Positions 52,456-61,535 of a stretch of DNA of 64,000 nucleotides are shown one piece after another. The stretch lies in contig CALXEL010000074.1 in the NCBI GenBank assembly GCA_944387315.1, forward strand, positions 1-64,000. Direction: 5' to 3'. The position numbers and the translations under genes were made by a program. Source of the DNA: an uncultured Clostridia bacterium. GTDB taxonomy: Bacteria; Bacillota; Clostridia; Oscillospirales; Ruminococcaceae. The first letter of the stretch is position 1, and each line of letters begins with the position of its first letter. The notes beneath the pieces are model-generated. The model worked only from the letters and a program-made list of their open reading frames with translations, had not been told where the DNA came from and did no database searches.

Positions 52456-55287
52456 TTGGCAAAGGATAAAATTGTCATCAAGGGTGCCAAAGAGCACAAT
52501 CTTAAAAATATTGATCTGGAAATTCCCCGGGACAAGCTGGTAGTTTTTACTGGTCTTTCCGGTTCGGGAAAAAGCTCGCTGGCTTTTGACACCATCTACG
52601 CTGATGGGCAGCGCCGGTATGTAGAGAGCCTGTCCTCTTACGCCAGAATGTTTCTGGGCCAGATGGAAAAGCCCAATGTGGAGTCCATTGAGGGGTTGTC
52701 TCCGGCTATTTCCATCGACCAAAAGACCACCTCCAAGAACCCCCGGTCCACGGTGGGTACCGTCACCGAAATTTATGACTACCTGCGTCTGCTCTATGCC
52801 CGCATCGGTATTCCACACTGTCCCATCTGTGGGCGGGAAATTACCCAGCAGACAGTGGATCAGATGGTGGATAAAGTACTGGAACTGCCAGCGGGAACCA
52901 AAATTCAGGTGCTGGCCCCGGTGGTGCGGGCCAGAAAGGGAGAGCATGTCAAAGAGTTTGATGCGGCCCGCCGGGGCGGTTATGTGCGTGTGCGGGTAGA
53001 CGGCAATCTCTATGATCTTTCAGAAGAGATCAAGCTGGAAAAAAATAAAAAGCATACCATTGAAATTGTAGTGGACCGGCTAGTGGTAAAAGAGGAGATC
53101 CGCTCCCGGCTCAGCGACTCGTTGGAAACAGCCCTGGGCCTTTCCGGCGGCATTGTTCTGGTCAATGTGATCGATGGGGAGGACCTGCTCTTCTCCCAGA
53201 ACTACGCCTGTCCTGAGCACGATATCAGTATCGAGGAACTCTCTCCCCGGATGTTCTCCTTTAACAATCCAGCTGGAGCCTGCGAAAAATGTACCGGTCT
53301 GGGTACCTTCCTCAAAGTTGACCCGGAACTGGTGCTGCCCAATAAGGAGCTGTCCATCCGCCAGGGTGCCATTAAGGCCAGCGGCTGGTATTTTTCCGAG
53401 GGCGGTATTGCCCAGATGTACTATGAGGGCTTGGCGGAGCACTATGGCTTCTCTCTGGACACCCCGGTTAAGGAGCTGCCCAAAAAGGTTGTTGACATTC
53501 TTCTCTATGGTACCCAGGGGGAGAAGATTACAGTCAAAAGGGAAACTGGTACCATGACTGGTTCCTACCACACCGACTTTGAGGGCATCGTAAACAACCT
53601 GGAACGGCGTTTTCGGGAGACCAACAGCGAATGGATGCGTGCGGAAATCTCCGGCTGGATGAGCTCGGTGGAGTGTCCTGTCTGCCATGGGGAGCGCCTG
53701 AAAAAAGAGGCGCTGGCTGTACTGGTGGGGGGCATCAACATCAGTGACTTCTGTAAGCTTTCGGTTGTGGAGGCGCTGGATTTCCTGGATGGGTTGCAAC
53801 TGACCCAGCGGGAGGAGATGATTGCCCATCAAATTCTCAAGGAGATCAAAAATCGACTGGGCTTTTTAAAGAATGTAGGCCTGGAATATCTGACTCTGGC
53901 CCGTTCCGCCAGCACTCTGTCCGGTGGCGAAAGCCAACGGATTCGGCTGGCTACTCAGATTGGTTCCTCTCTGATGGGGGTGCTGTATATTTTGGATGAA
54001 CCCAGCATTGGACTGCATCAGCGGGACAACGACAAGCTGATTGCCACCCTGAAAAGTCTGCGGGACACCGGCAACACCCTGATTGTGGTGGAGCACGATG
54101 AGGACACCATGCGGGCTGCCGACTATATTGTGGATATCGGGCCCGGAGCCGGTATTCATGGGGGAGAGGTAGTGGCCGCCGGAACGGTGGAGGATATTAT
54201 GGCCTGTGAGGCCTCCATCACTGGTCAATACCTGAGTGGCAGAAAGCGAATTGAGGTACCCACCCAGCGCCGGCCTGGCAATGGAAACAAGTTGACCATT
54301 GTTGGAGCCAGGGAAAACAACCTGCGGGGGATTGATGTGACTATACCTTTGGGTACCTTTACCGCTGTAACTGGTGTGTCTGGTTCAGGTAAAAGCTCTT
54401 TAGTCAACGAAATTCTGTACAAATCCCTGGCCGGCCAGCTCAATGGCGCCAGAATCCGCCCAGGGAAACACGATAAAATTTTAGGTGTGGAAGCACTGGA
54501 CAAAATCATCAATATTGACCAGTCTCCCATCGGCCGGACTCCTCGTTCCAACCCAGCCACCTATACCGGTGTCTTCACCGATATCCGGGAGGTTTTCGCC
54601 CAGACAAACGACGCCAAAATGCGGGGCTATGGCTCCAATCGCTTTTCCTTTAATGTTAAAGGCGGACGGTGTGAGGCCTGTGAGGGAGACGGCATCATCA
54701 AAATTGAGATGCACTTTCTGCCGGATATTTTTGTCCCCTGTGAGGTGTGTAAGGGCAAGCGGTATAATCGGGAGACGCTGGAGATAAAATATAAGGGCAA
54801 AAACATCTACGATGTTTTGGAGATGACTGTGGAGGAGGCTCTGGGATTTTTTGAGAATATTCCCAAAATCCGCCGCAAACTGCAAACCATCTATGATGTG
54901 GGGCTGGGCTATATCAAGCTGGGACAACCTGCTACCACTCTGTCAGGCGGTGAAGCCCAGCGAGTAAAGCTGGCCACCGAACTGGCCAAACGCTCCACCG
55001 GACGTACTATCTATGTGCTGGATGAGCCCACCACCGGACTGCATACTGCCGATGTACACATGCTGATTGAGGTGCTGCAAAAGCTGGTGGATGGTGGCAA
55101 TACCGTTGTTGTAATCGAGCACAATCTGGACGTAATCAAGGTGGCAGATTATGTGATTGACCTAGGACCGGAAGGAGGCAGTGGGGGAGGTACTATTGTG
55201 GCTACCGGAACCCCTGAAGAGATTGCTGCGTTCTCTGGGTCCTATACCGGACACTATCTGAAAAAAATGTTAAAATCCGGGAAATAG
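52456..55287 (+). CDS. uvrA: Excinuclease ABC subunit A
   Basis: 943 residues. Two ABC ATPases: Walker [10 protein letters not shown] near residue 35 and GVSGSGKSS near residue 641, signatures [12 protein letters not shown] and [12 protein letters not shown]. Zinc fingers [22 protein letters not shown] and CEACEGDG are visible. TTG start with GGGAGAG upstream. Together with UvrB it finds bulky DNA lesions; uvrC is not in the window. Confidence 0.97.
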   Translation: MAKDKIVIKGAKEHNLKNIDLEIPRDKLVVFTGLSGSGKSSLAFDTIYADGQRRYVESLSSYARMFLGQMEKPNVESIEGLSPAISIDQKTTSKNPRSTVGTVTEIYDYLRLLYARIGIPHCPICGREITQQTVDQMVDKVLELPAGTKIQVLAPVVRARKGEHVKEFDAARRGGYVRVRVDGNLYDLSEEIKLEKNKKHTIEIVVDRLVVKEEIRSRLSDSLETALGLSGGIVLVNVIDGEDLLFSQNYACPEHDISIEELSPRMFSFNNPAGACEKCTGLGTFLKVDPELVLPNKELSIRQGAIKASGWYFSEGGIAQMYYEGLAEHYGFSLDTPVKELPKKVVDILLYGTQGEKITVKRETGTMTGSYHTDFEGIVNNLERRFRETNSEWMRAEISGWMSSVECPVCHGERLKKEALAVLVGGINISDFCKLSVVEALDFLDGLQLTQREEMIAHQILKEIKNRLGFLKNVGLEYLTLARSASTLSGGESQRIRLATQIGSSLMGVLYILDEPSIGLHQRDNDKLIATLKSLRDTGNTLIVVEHDEDTMRAADYIVDIGPGAGIHGGEVVAAGTVEDIMACEASITGQYLSGRKRIEVPTQRRPGNGNKLTIVGARENNLRGIDVTIPLGTFTAVTGVSGSGKSSLVNEILYKSLAGQLNGARIRPGKHDKILGVEALDKIINIDQSPIGRTPRSNPATYTGVFTDIREVFAQTNDAKMRGYGSNRFSFNVKGGRCEACEGDGIIKIEMHFLPDIFVPCEVCKGKRYNRETLEIKYKGKNIYDVLEMTVEEALGFFENIPKIRRKLQTIYDVGLGYIKLGQPATTLSGGEAQRVKLATELAKRSTGRTIYVLDEPTTGLHTADVHMLIEVLQKLVDGGNTVVVIEHNLDVIKVADYVIDLGPEGGSGGGTIVATGTPEEIAAFSGSYTGHYLKKMLKSGK

Positions 55288-55289
55288 TC

Positions 55290-55318
55290 TTTACAACTGG
55301 TATCATAGGTGATATAAT
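55290..55318 (+). promoter_or_regulatory. Promoter of rubredoxin gene
   Basis: -35 TTTACA (55290-55295), 17-bp spacer, -10 TATAAT (55313-55318), directly after the uvrA stop. Confidence 0.78.
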
Positions 55319-55373
55319 ATACAAAAATAGTATTGATTCTTATTTATACTAAAATATTTAGGAGGAAATTAAC

Positions 55374-55532
55374 ATGGCAAAGTATGTATGCACTGTATGC
55401 GGTTATGTATATGACGAGGCAGCGGGTGATCCCGATCACGGTATTGCCCCTGGCACCAAGTGGGAAGATGTTCCGGAGGACTTTACCTGCCCCCTGTGCG
55501 GTGTAGGCAAGGACATGTTCGAAGCAGAATAA
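55374..55532 (+). CDS. Rubredoxin
   Basis: 52-residue protein: [20 protein letters not shown] then [14 protein letters not shown]. The two C-x-x-C-G knuckles bind a single iron. GGAGGAA lies before ATG. It passes electrons to FprA-like flavoproteins and related acceptors in anaerobes, and the next gene is such a flavoprotein. A strong terminator separates them, so rubredoxin is made on its own transcript. Confidence 0.97.
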   Translation: MAKYVCTVCGYVYDEAAGDPDHGIAPGTKWEDVPEDFTCPLCGVGKDMFEAE

Positions 55533-55537
55533 GATGG

Positions 55538-55571
55538 AACGGAGATAATTGTACGCAATTATCTCCGTTTT
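55538..55571 (+). terminator. Intrinsic terminator of rubredoxin gene
   Basis: AACGGAGATAATTG / CAATTATCTCCGTT, 4-base loop, then T-run. Confidence 0.93.
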
Positions 55572-55617
55572 TCAAGTATACATAGTGAGACGTTTAGAAA
55601 AATTTGGGAGGATACTT

Positions 55618-56823
55618 ATGGCAGCAGTGAAAATTGCGGACAGCGTCTACGCGGTAGGCGTTCTTAACCCCGGCCTACGGGTGTTTGATATTGTAATGAA
55701 AACCGAATTTGGCACCACTTATAATGCTTATCTGGTAGTTGGCAGTGACAAAACCGCGCTGATTGAGACCTGTCACCGCACCTATTTTGAGCATTTTGTA
55801 GAGAATATTGAGTCCATCTGTCCCATTGAGAAGATTGACTATGTGATTCTCAACCACAATGAACCAGACCACTCTGGCGCTTTGGCGGCTCTGCTGGAGC
55901 ACAACCCCAAAATGACAGTGGTTGCTTCTCAGGCAGGTTCCCTCTATCTGAAGAATATCACCAATAGAAGCGACATTCAGTTTAAGGTAGTAAAGGATGG
56001 GGAAACCCTTTCTCTGGGCAATAAAACCCTGCGCTTCATCAATGCTCCGTTCCTCCATTGGCCGGATTCCATGTTCACCTGGTTGGAAGAGGATCGGGTT
56101 CTCTTTTCCTGTGACTTTTTGGGCAGCCATTACTGCGAGCCCTATATGTTTGATTACAACATTACCTATCCCAGCAAGTACGAGGAAGCTTTTAAGGGAT
56201 ATTATGACGCCATCTTTGGCCCATTTGGCTCCTATGTTCTCAAGGGCCTTGAAAAAATTAAAGATCTTGACATTGACTTCGTCTGCCCCAGCCATGGCCC
56301 CATCATTACAAGAGGCTGCCGTTTGGACTATGTTCGGGAGTGCTATGAGCGCTGGAGCCAACCCATTGTCCATGAGACTAAAGTGATTCCTATTTTCTAC
56401 ACCTCCGCATATGGCAATACCCGCCTCATTGCCCAGGCCATTGAAAAGGGAATCCGCTCGGTACTGCCTGATGCGGATACTGAAACCTATGATATAATCG
56501 ACTACGACATGGGTTCTCTGGGTCGGATGCTCAACCAGTCCGATGCCTTTGCGCTGGGTTCGCCCACCATCAACCGGGATGCGGTACCTCCAGCTTGGAT
56601 GCTGCTCAGCCATGTGGATGCCATTGGCTGTGCTAAAAAGCCCTGTCTGGTCTTTGGCTCTTACGGTTGGAGCGGAGAGGCGGTTCCCAATTTGACTGCT
56701 CGTCTCAATGGACTTAAAATGTCTGTATTTGGGGAGGGCATGAAGGTCTGCTTTGTTCCATCTGAAGAGGATCTGGAAAAAGCCACTCAGCTGGGTGCTG
56801 ATTTTGCCGCATCTCTGAAATAG
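55618..56823 (+). CDS. FprA family A-type flavoprotein (O2/NO reductase)
   Basis: 401 residues. N-terminal metallo-beta-lactamase-like diiron domain: ILNHNEPDHSGAL (H-x-E-x-D-H), a later H in FLHWPDSMFTWL, D in CDFLGSHYCEP, and H in CPSHGPIITRG. C-terminal flavodoxin domain with FYTSAYGNTRLIAQAIEKGI (FMN loop) and GSPTINRDAVPP. It reduces O2 to water (or NO), taking electrons from rubredoxin encoded just upstream. ATG 55618 follows GGGAGG. Confidence 0.95.
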   Translation: MAAVKIADSVYAVGVLNPGLRVFDIVMKTEFGTTYNAYLVVGSDKTALIETCHRTYFEHFVENIESICPIEKIDYVILNHNEPDHSGALAALLEHNPKMTVVASQAGSLYLKNITNRSDIQFKVVKDGETLSLGNKTLRFINAPFLHWPDSMFTWLEEDRVLFSCDFLGSHYCEPYMFDYNITYPSKYEEAFKGYYDAIFGPFGSYVLKGLEKIKDLDIDFVCPSHGPIITRGCRLDYVRECYERWSQPIVHETKVIPIFYTSAYGNTRLIAQAIEKGIRSVLPDADTETYDIIDYDMGSLGRMLNQSDAFALGSPTINRDAVPPAWMLLSHVDAIGCAKKPCLVFGSYGWSGEAVPNLTARLNGLKMSVFGEGMKVCFVPSEEDLEKATQLGADFAASLK

Positions 56824-56837
56824 CTGTTTATCTTAAG

Positions 56838-56872
56838 AAAAAGCATATGGGGAACCCCCATATGCTTTTTTA
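56838..56872 (+). terminator. Intrinsic terminator of the FprA gene
   Basis: AAAAAGCATATGGGG / CCCCATATGCTTTTT around a short loop (AAC), followed by T. Confidence 0.93.
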
Positions 56873-56979
56873 AATCTTGGGCTTTTACGGCAAATACCCC
56901 TGTAAATTTTTGATGAAATATGTTATAATATTTTTCTATTTGTTATAACTATTTTTCATTCCCAGTGGGGAAATTTTCA

Positions 56980-58419
56980 ATGAATTGGGAGAACCTAACC
57001 ATGGAGCAGGTTTTAGATATTGCCTATGCCGAAAAACAGCGGCGAGAACAGTCAATCCAAATGGTTCATAAAATTTTAGAAGAGCGGTATGACCATCAGC
57101 CGCTGGCCTATGTCCACAGTTTTGGCTGTCAGCAAAATGTCAGCGACGGGGAAAAAATTATGGGACTACTGGCCCAGATGGGATATGGCTTTACCCAGAG
57201 TCAGGACGAAGCGGACCTGATCCTCTACAATACCTGTGCCGTTCGGGAAAATGCTGAGACCAGAGTGTTCGGCAATGTGGGGGCTCTGAAAAAGCTAAAA
57301 AAGGAAAAGCCCGGCCTGTTGCTCTGCCTGTGTGGCTGTATGATGCAGCAAAAACAGGTGGTAGAGAAAATCCAGACCAGTTACCCCTTTGTGGATATTA
57401 TTTTTGGTACCCACGCCCTCCACACCTTGCCACAGCTCCTGCACACCAAACTGACTACCAGCCAGCGCCATGTCATTTCGGTGGAGGAGCAGGAAAACCA
57501 GATTGTGGAAGGGTTGCCTACCCGGCGGGAGGGCAGCATTAAAGCCTGGTTGCCCATCATGTACGGCTGTGATAACTTCTGCACATACTGTATCGTTCCC
57601 TATGTTCGCGGCAGGGAAAAGAGCCGGATGCCCCAGGATATTCTGGCCGAGGCCAGGGAGCTGATGGCACAGGGATACAAGGAAATTACCCTGCTGGGCC
57701 AGAATGTAAATTCCTATGGCAAGGGATTGGAGCCGGCAGTGAATTTTTCCAAGCTGCTGCGGATGCTCAACGAGATAGAAGGGGATTTTAGAATCCGGTT
57801 TATGACCTCCCATCCCAAGGACTGTACCCGAGAACTGCTGGATACCATCCGGGACTGCGACAAGGTCTGCAACCACATCCATCTGCCGGTTCAGTCAGGC
57901 TCCAATCGGATTCTGCGGGAGATGAACCGTCACTACACCAAGGAGGATTACCTGGCTCTCATTGATTATGCCCGCAAAAATATCCCCGATGTGGCCTTTT
58001 CCAGCGATATTATTGTAGGATTCCCAGGAGAGACCCGGGAAGATTTTCTGGAGACTCTGGAGCTGATCCGTCAGGTGGGATATGAGAGGCTCTACACCTT
58101 CATCTACTCACCCCGCACCGGAACCAAGGCTGCCACCATGGCTGACCCTGTTCCTGCGGCGGAGAAGTCCGCCTGGATGCAGGAACTTCTGGAACTCCAA
58201 GGAGAGCTAGGTCAGGAGAGCTTTGAAAAAATGGTGGGAAGAAGCTGGCGGGTGCTGGTGGAGGGAGAGGGCAAAACCGAAGGTACCCTCACCGGCCGCA
58301 CTGAAAGCAATGTAATTGTTGATTTTAAGGCTCCCAAATCCCTCATTGGCCAATTTGCAACGGTGAAAGTTACAAAGGCCATGAAATGGGCGGTATTGGG
58401 AGAATTAATAGAAAAATAA
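56980..58419 (+). CDS. miaB: tRNA-2-methylthio-N6-dimethylallyladenosine synthase MiaB
   Basis: 479 residues. Radical-SAM enzyme that thiomethylates A37 of tRNA. Auxiliary-cluster cysteines in SFGCQQN, NTCAVRE and CGCMM; radical-SAM C-x-x-x-C-x-x-C in GCDNFCTYCIVP near residue 185; TRAM domain at the C-terminus (GRSWRVLVEGEGKTEGTLTGRTESN). ATG 56980 with GGGGA upstream is favoured over GTG 56965. Start of the miaB-ymcA-mutS-mutL-miaA run; TATAAT near 56930 is a possible -10 but its -35 is weak. Confidence 0.96.
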   Translation: MNWENLTMEQVLDIAYAEKQRREQSIQMVHKILEERYDHQPLAYVHSFGCQQNVSDGEKIMGLLAQMGYGFTQSQDEADLILYNTCAVRENAETRVFGNVGALKKLKKEKPGLLLCLCGCMMQQKQVVEKIQTSYPFVDIIFGTHALHTLPQLLHTKLTTSQRHVISVEEQENQIVEGLPTRREGSIKAWLPIMYGCDNFCTYCIVPYVRGREKSRMPQDILAEARELMAQGYKEITLLGQNVNSYGKGLEPAVNFSKLLRMLNEIEGDFRIRFMTSHPKDCTRELLDTIRDCDKVCNHIHLPVQSGSNRILREMNRHYTKEDYLALIDYARKNIPDVAFSSDIIVGFPGETREDFLETLELIRQVGYERLYTFIYSPRTGTKAATMADPVPAAEKSAWMQELLELQGELGQESFEKMVGRSWRVLVEGEGKTEGTLTGRTESNVIVDFKAPKSLIGQFATVKVTKAMKWAVLGELIEK

Positions 58420-58438
58420 AATTTTGGAGGAAATACAA

Positions 58439-58843
58439 ATGGATGTTATTGAAAAAGCAAGAGAACTGGGCAAAGCTTTGCAGCAGGATGAACGGTATCT
58501 GCGTTTGGTAAAAGCCAACCAGGCCAATGATGCTGATGAGACTTTGCAGGACCTGATTGGTAAGTTTAACCTGAAAAGAATGGAAATCAACCAGGAAGTA
58601 ACCAAGGAGCAGAAGGATTCTGACAAGCTCTCCAAGCTGGATGCTGAGTTCAAAGAGCTGTACAAGACCATTATGTCCCGCCCCACCATGGTGGAATACA
58701 ACGCCGCCAAACAGGATATGGAGTCCCTGGTGACCTTTATCAACCAGATTGTGGTAGACAGCGCCAACGGGGAAGACCCTGACACAATCGAGCAGGCCAC
58801 TGGCTGCAGCGGAAGCTGTTCCAGCTGTTCCGGCTGCCACTAA
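58439..58843 (+). CDS. YlbF/YmcA (RicA) family protein with C-terminal Cys cluster
   Basis: 134 residues, helical. ARELGKALQQDERYLRLVKANQANDADETLQDLIGKFNLKRMEIN is the YlbF/YmcA signature. Position after miaB and before mutS matches Bacillus ymcA (ricA), a part of the RicAFT complex that holds Fe-S clusters and affects RNA processing and differentiation. The end CSGSCSSCSGCH has four cysteines, a likely metal or Fe-S ligand set. GGAGG lies 10 bases before ATG. Confidence 0.85.
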   Translation: MDVIEKARELGKALQQDERYLRLVKANQANDADETLQDLIGKFNLKRMEINQEVTKEQKDSDKLSKLDAEFKELYKTIMSRPTMVEYNAAKQDMESLVTFINQIVVDSANGEDPDTIEQATGCSGSCSSCSGCH

Positions 58844-58894
58844 TTGACCATAACTTTTCCTGAATACCAGGATCACTTTAAGGGGGAAAAGAAT

Positions 58895-61504
58895 GTGACC
58901 ACACTTTCACCAATGATGCAGCAATATATGAAAATCAAACAGGAACACCCGGATCACATTCTTTTCTACCGCCTGGGTGATTTTTACGAGATGTTCTTTG
59001 ATGACGCCAAAATCGCCTCCAAAGAACTGGAACTTACCCTGACAGGGCGGGATTGCGGCCTGGAGGAACGGGCACCGATGTGTGGTGTACCCTACCACAG
59101 CTGCGAGGGTTATATTGCCCGCCTGATTAAAAAAGGCTACAAAGTGGCCATTTGTGAACAGATGGAAGACCCCAAAACAGCCAAAGGGGTGGTAAAACGG
59201 GAGGTCATCCGGGTCGTAACCCCCGGCACCTTGGTGGAAACCACCATGTTGGATGAGGGAATCAACAACTTTATCGCCTCCATCTACCTTTCAGACCAGG
59301 AATACGGCCTGGCCATTGCAGATATTTCCACAGGTGAAATACATGCCACCCAATTTGAGGACGCAGACGACGGCAAACTGAAGAATGAGTTGGCCCGCTT
59401 TGCCCCAACTGAGGTGGTATTTAACCCTGCTTTTCTTTCCAAGACGCAGATGGCAACCTTTCTCAAGGAAAGACTGACCTGTTGCGCCGATTGCTTGGAA
59501 GAGGATAACTTTATATTTGAACAAAGCGAAAAACGAGTGGAAGCTCAGTTTTCTGGCAAAAGCCTGGAAGAGCTGGGACTCTCAGACAAATCTTTGGCGG
59601 TTTGTGCCATTGGTGGGCTGCTATGCTATCTTTCTCAGACCCAGATGACCGGCATCGATCGTCTGGTGACCCTGGATTTGTATAGCGACACCCAATTTAT
59701 GATGTTGGACATGATTGCCCGGCGCAATCTGGAACTGACCGAGACCATGCGGGCCCATGAAAAATGGGGGAGCCTGCTGTGGGTGTTGGACAAGACAAAA
59801 ACCGCCATGGGCAAACGTCTGCTGCGTCTCTATTTGGAACAGCCTCTCATCAACCCGGCTGTAATCAACAAGAGGCTCAACGCGGTGGAGGAGCTGTACC
59901 AGGATACCATCCTGCGCAGCGATCTTCAGGAGCTGCTCACCCATGTATACGATTTGGAACGGCTGATGACCAAAATTGTTTTTGGCAACTGTTCCCCCAG
60001 AGACATGAAGACTCTGGAATATGCCCTGCGGCAGCTGCCGGGCATTAAAAACCGGATGCAGGACTGTAAGTCCCTGTATCTGAAAGAAATTTATCAGGAA
60101 ATCGATCCTTTGGAAGATGTGAGCGACCTCATTGGCGCTGCCATTCTGGAGGACCCGCCTATTACCCTCAAAGATGGATGGGTCATTCGGGAGGGCTTTG
60201 ACGCCCAACTGGATGAGGTGCGGGATCTGCTCACCAACACCAAAGACTATCTGGTTGGTGTTGAGACACGTGAAAAAGAAAAAACTGGAATCAAGAGCCT
60301 GAAAATTGGATACAACAAGGTGTTTGGTTACTATCTTGAGGTCACCAAAACCAACTTAAGTCAGGTTCCTGACTATTACATACGAAAACAAACTCTGGCC
60401 AATGGGGAGCGGTATATTACCCAGGAACTCAAGGAGCTGGAGGATAAAATCCTGTCTGCCAGCGAACAGATGCTGGTGATGGAAAATCAGCTTTTCGCCA
60501 GATTGCGGGAAGAAATTGCCGCTCATCTGTTTAGAATTCAGAAAACAGCCAATGCCATTGCCCGGCTGGATGTGTTTCAGTCCCTGGCCCAGGTGGCCAT
60601 GAGCAACCGCTACTGCCGGCCCCAGGTCAATCTGTCCGGGGAGATCGAAATTGTAGACGGCCGCCACCCAGTGGTAGAACTTCTCATGGACGGAGCCCCC
60701 TTTGTGGCCAACAGCTTGTCCCTCAATATGAGTGACCGGCAGATTGCTATTATTACTGGTCCCAATATGGCGGGTAAGTCCACCTATATGCGCCAGTCGG
60801 CCCTGATTGTGCTGATGGCACAGATGGGCAGTTTTGTACCTGCCGCTTCCGCCTCTATTGGCGTGGTGGATGGCATCTTTACCCGGGTGGGGGCTTCCGA
60901 TGATCTGACAACCGGACAGTCCACCTTTATGATGGAAATGAATGAGGTTGCATCCATTCTCAAAAGCGCCACCTCCCGCAGTCTGCTGATTTTGGATGAA
61001 ATTGGCCGGGGTACTTCTACCTTTGACGGAATGAGTATTGCCCGGGCAGTGATCGAGTATATTGCCGACAAAAAGAAGATGGGGGCCAAGACCCTTTTTG
61101 CCACCCATTACCATGAACTGACCGAACTGGAAGAGACTCTGCCCAGCGTCAAAAACTTTAATATCGCAGTGAAAAAGCGAGGGGATCAGATTACCTTCCT
61201 GCGGAAAATCATTCCTGGCGGAGCGGATGACAGCTATGGTATTGAGGTCTCCAAGCTGGCCGGTATCCCGGATACCATTATCCACCGGGCCTTTGAGATT
61301 CTCCACTCCATTGAGTCTCAGCAGGAGATTCCCATGGGAAAAGGCCGTAGAAAAGAATCTGTCCCTCAGCCGGATATGGAGCAGACTTCTCTGCTTTCGG
61401 TTACCACTTCCCGTTTGGAAGAGGAACTGCGGCAGGTGGATTTGAATACTTTAACGCCTATTGAGGCCCTCAATCTTTTATACAAGCTGAAAACTATGAT
61501 ATAG
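58895..61504 (+). CDS. mutS: DNA mismatch repair protein MutS
   Basis: 869 residues. Mismatch-reading F-x-E in LGDFYEMFFDDA near residue 33; connector and lever domains; ATPase Walker A GPNMAGKSTYMRQ near residue 628; signature STFMMEMNE; Walker B SLLILDEIGRGTSTFDG; and ATHYHELTELE. GTG 58895 after AGGGGGAA is favoured; the upstream TTG lies next to the ymcA stop without a ribosome site. Acts with MutL downstream. Confidence 0.96.
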   Translation: MTTLSPMMQQYMKIKQEHPDHILFYRLGDFYEMFFDDAKIASKELELTLTGRDCGLEERAPMCGVPYHSCEGYIARLIKKGYKVAICEQMEDPKTAKGVVKREVIRVVTPGTLVETTMLDEGINNFIASIYLSDQEYGLAIADISTGEIHATQFEDADDGKLKNELARFAPTEVVFNPAFLSKTQMATFLKERLTCCADCLEEDNFIFEQSEKRVEAQFSGKSLEELGLSDKSLAVCAIGGLLCYLSQTQMTGIDRLVTLDLYSDTQFMMLDMIARRNLELTETMRAHEKWGSLLWVLDKTKTAMGKRLLRLYLEQPLINPAVINKRLNAVEELYQDTILRSDLQELLTHVYDLERLMTKIVFGNCSPRDMKTLEYALRQLPGIKNRMQDCKSLYLKEIYQEIDPLEDVSDLIGAAILEDPPITLKDGWVIREGFDAQLDEVRDLLTNTKDYLVGVETREKEKTGIKSLKIGYNKVFGYYLEVTKTNLSQVPDYYIRKQTLANGERYITQELKELEDKILSASEQMLVMENQLFARLREEIAAHLFRIQKTANAIARLDVFQSLAQVAMSNRYCRPQVNLSGEIEIVDGRHPVVELLMDGAPFVANSLSLNMSDRQIAIITGPNMAGKSTYMRQSALIVLMAQMGSFVPAASASIGVVDGIFTRVGASDDLTTGQSTFMMEMNEVASILKSATSRSLLILDEIGRGTSTFDGMSIARAVIEYIADKKKMGAKTLFATHYHELTELEETLPSVKNFNIAVKKRGDQITFLRKIIPGGADDSYGIEVSKLAGIPDTIIHRAFEILHSIESQQEIPMGKGRRKESVPQPDMEQTSLLSVTTSRLEEELRQVDLNTLTPIEALNLLYKLKTMI

Positions 61505-61535
61505 TTCCCCATTTTGGAAAGGCAGGTGAGGGGAA

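Noticed and set aside
60356-61306. 316-codon open frame antisense to mutS
   Set aside because: Shadow of a conserved gene with no start signal.
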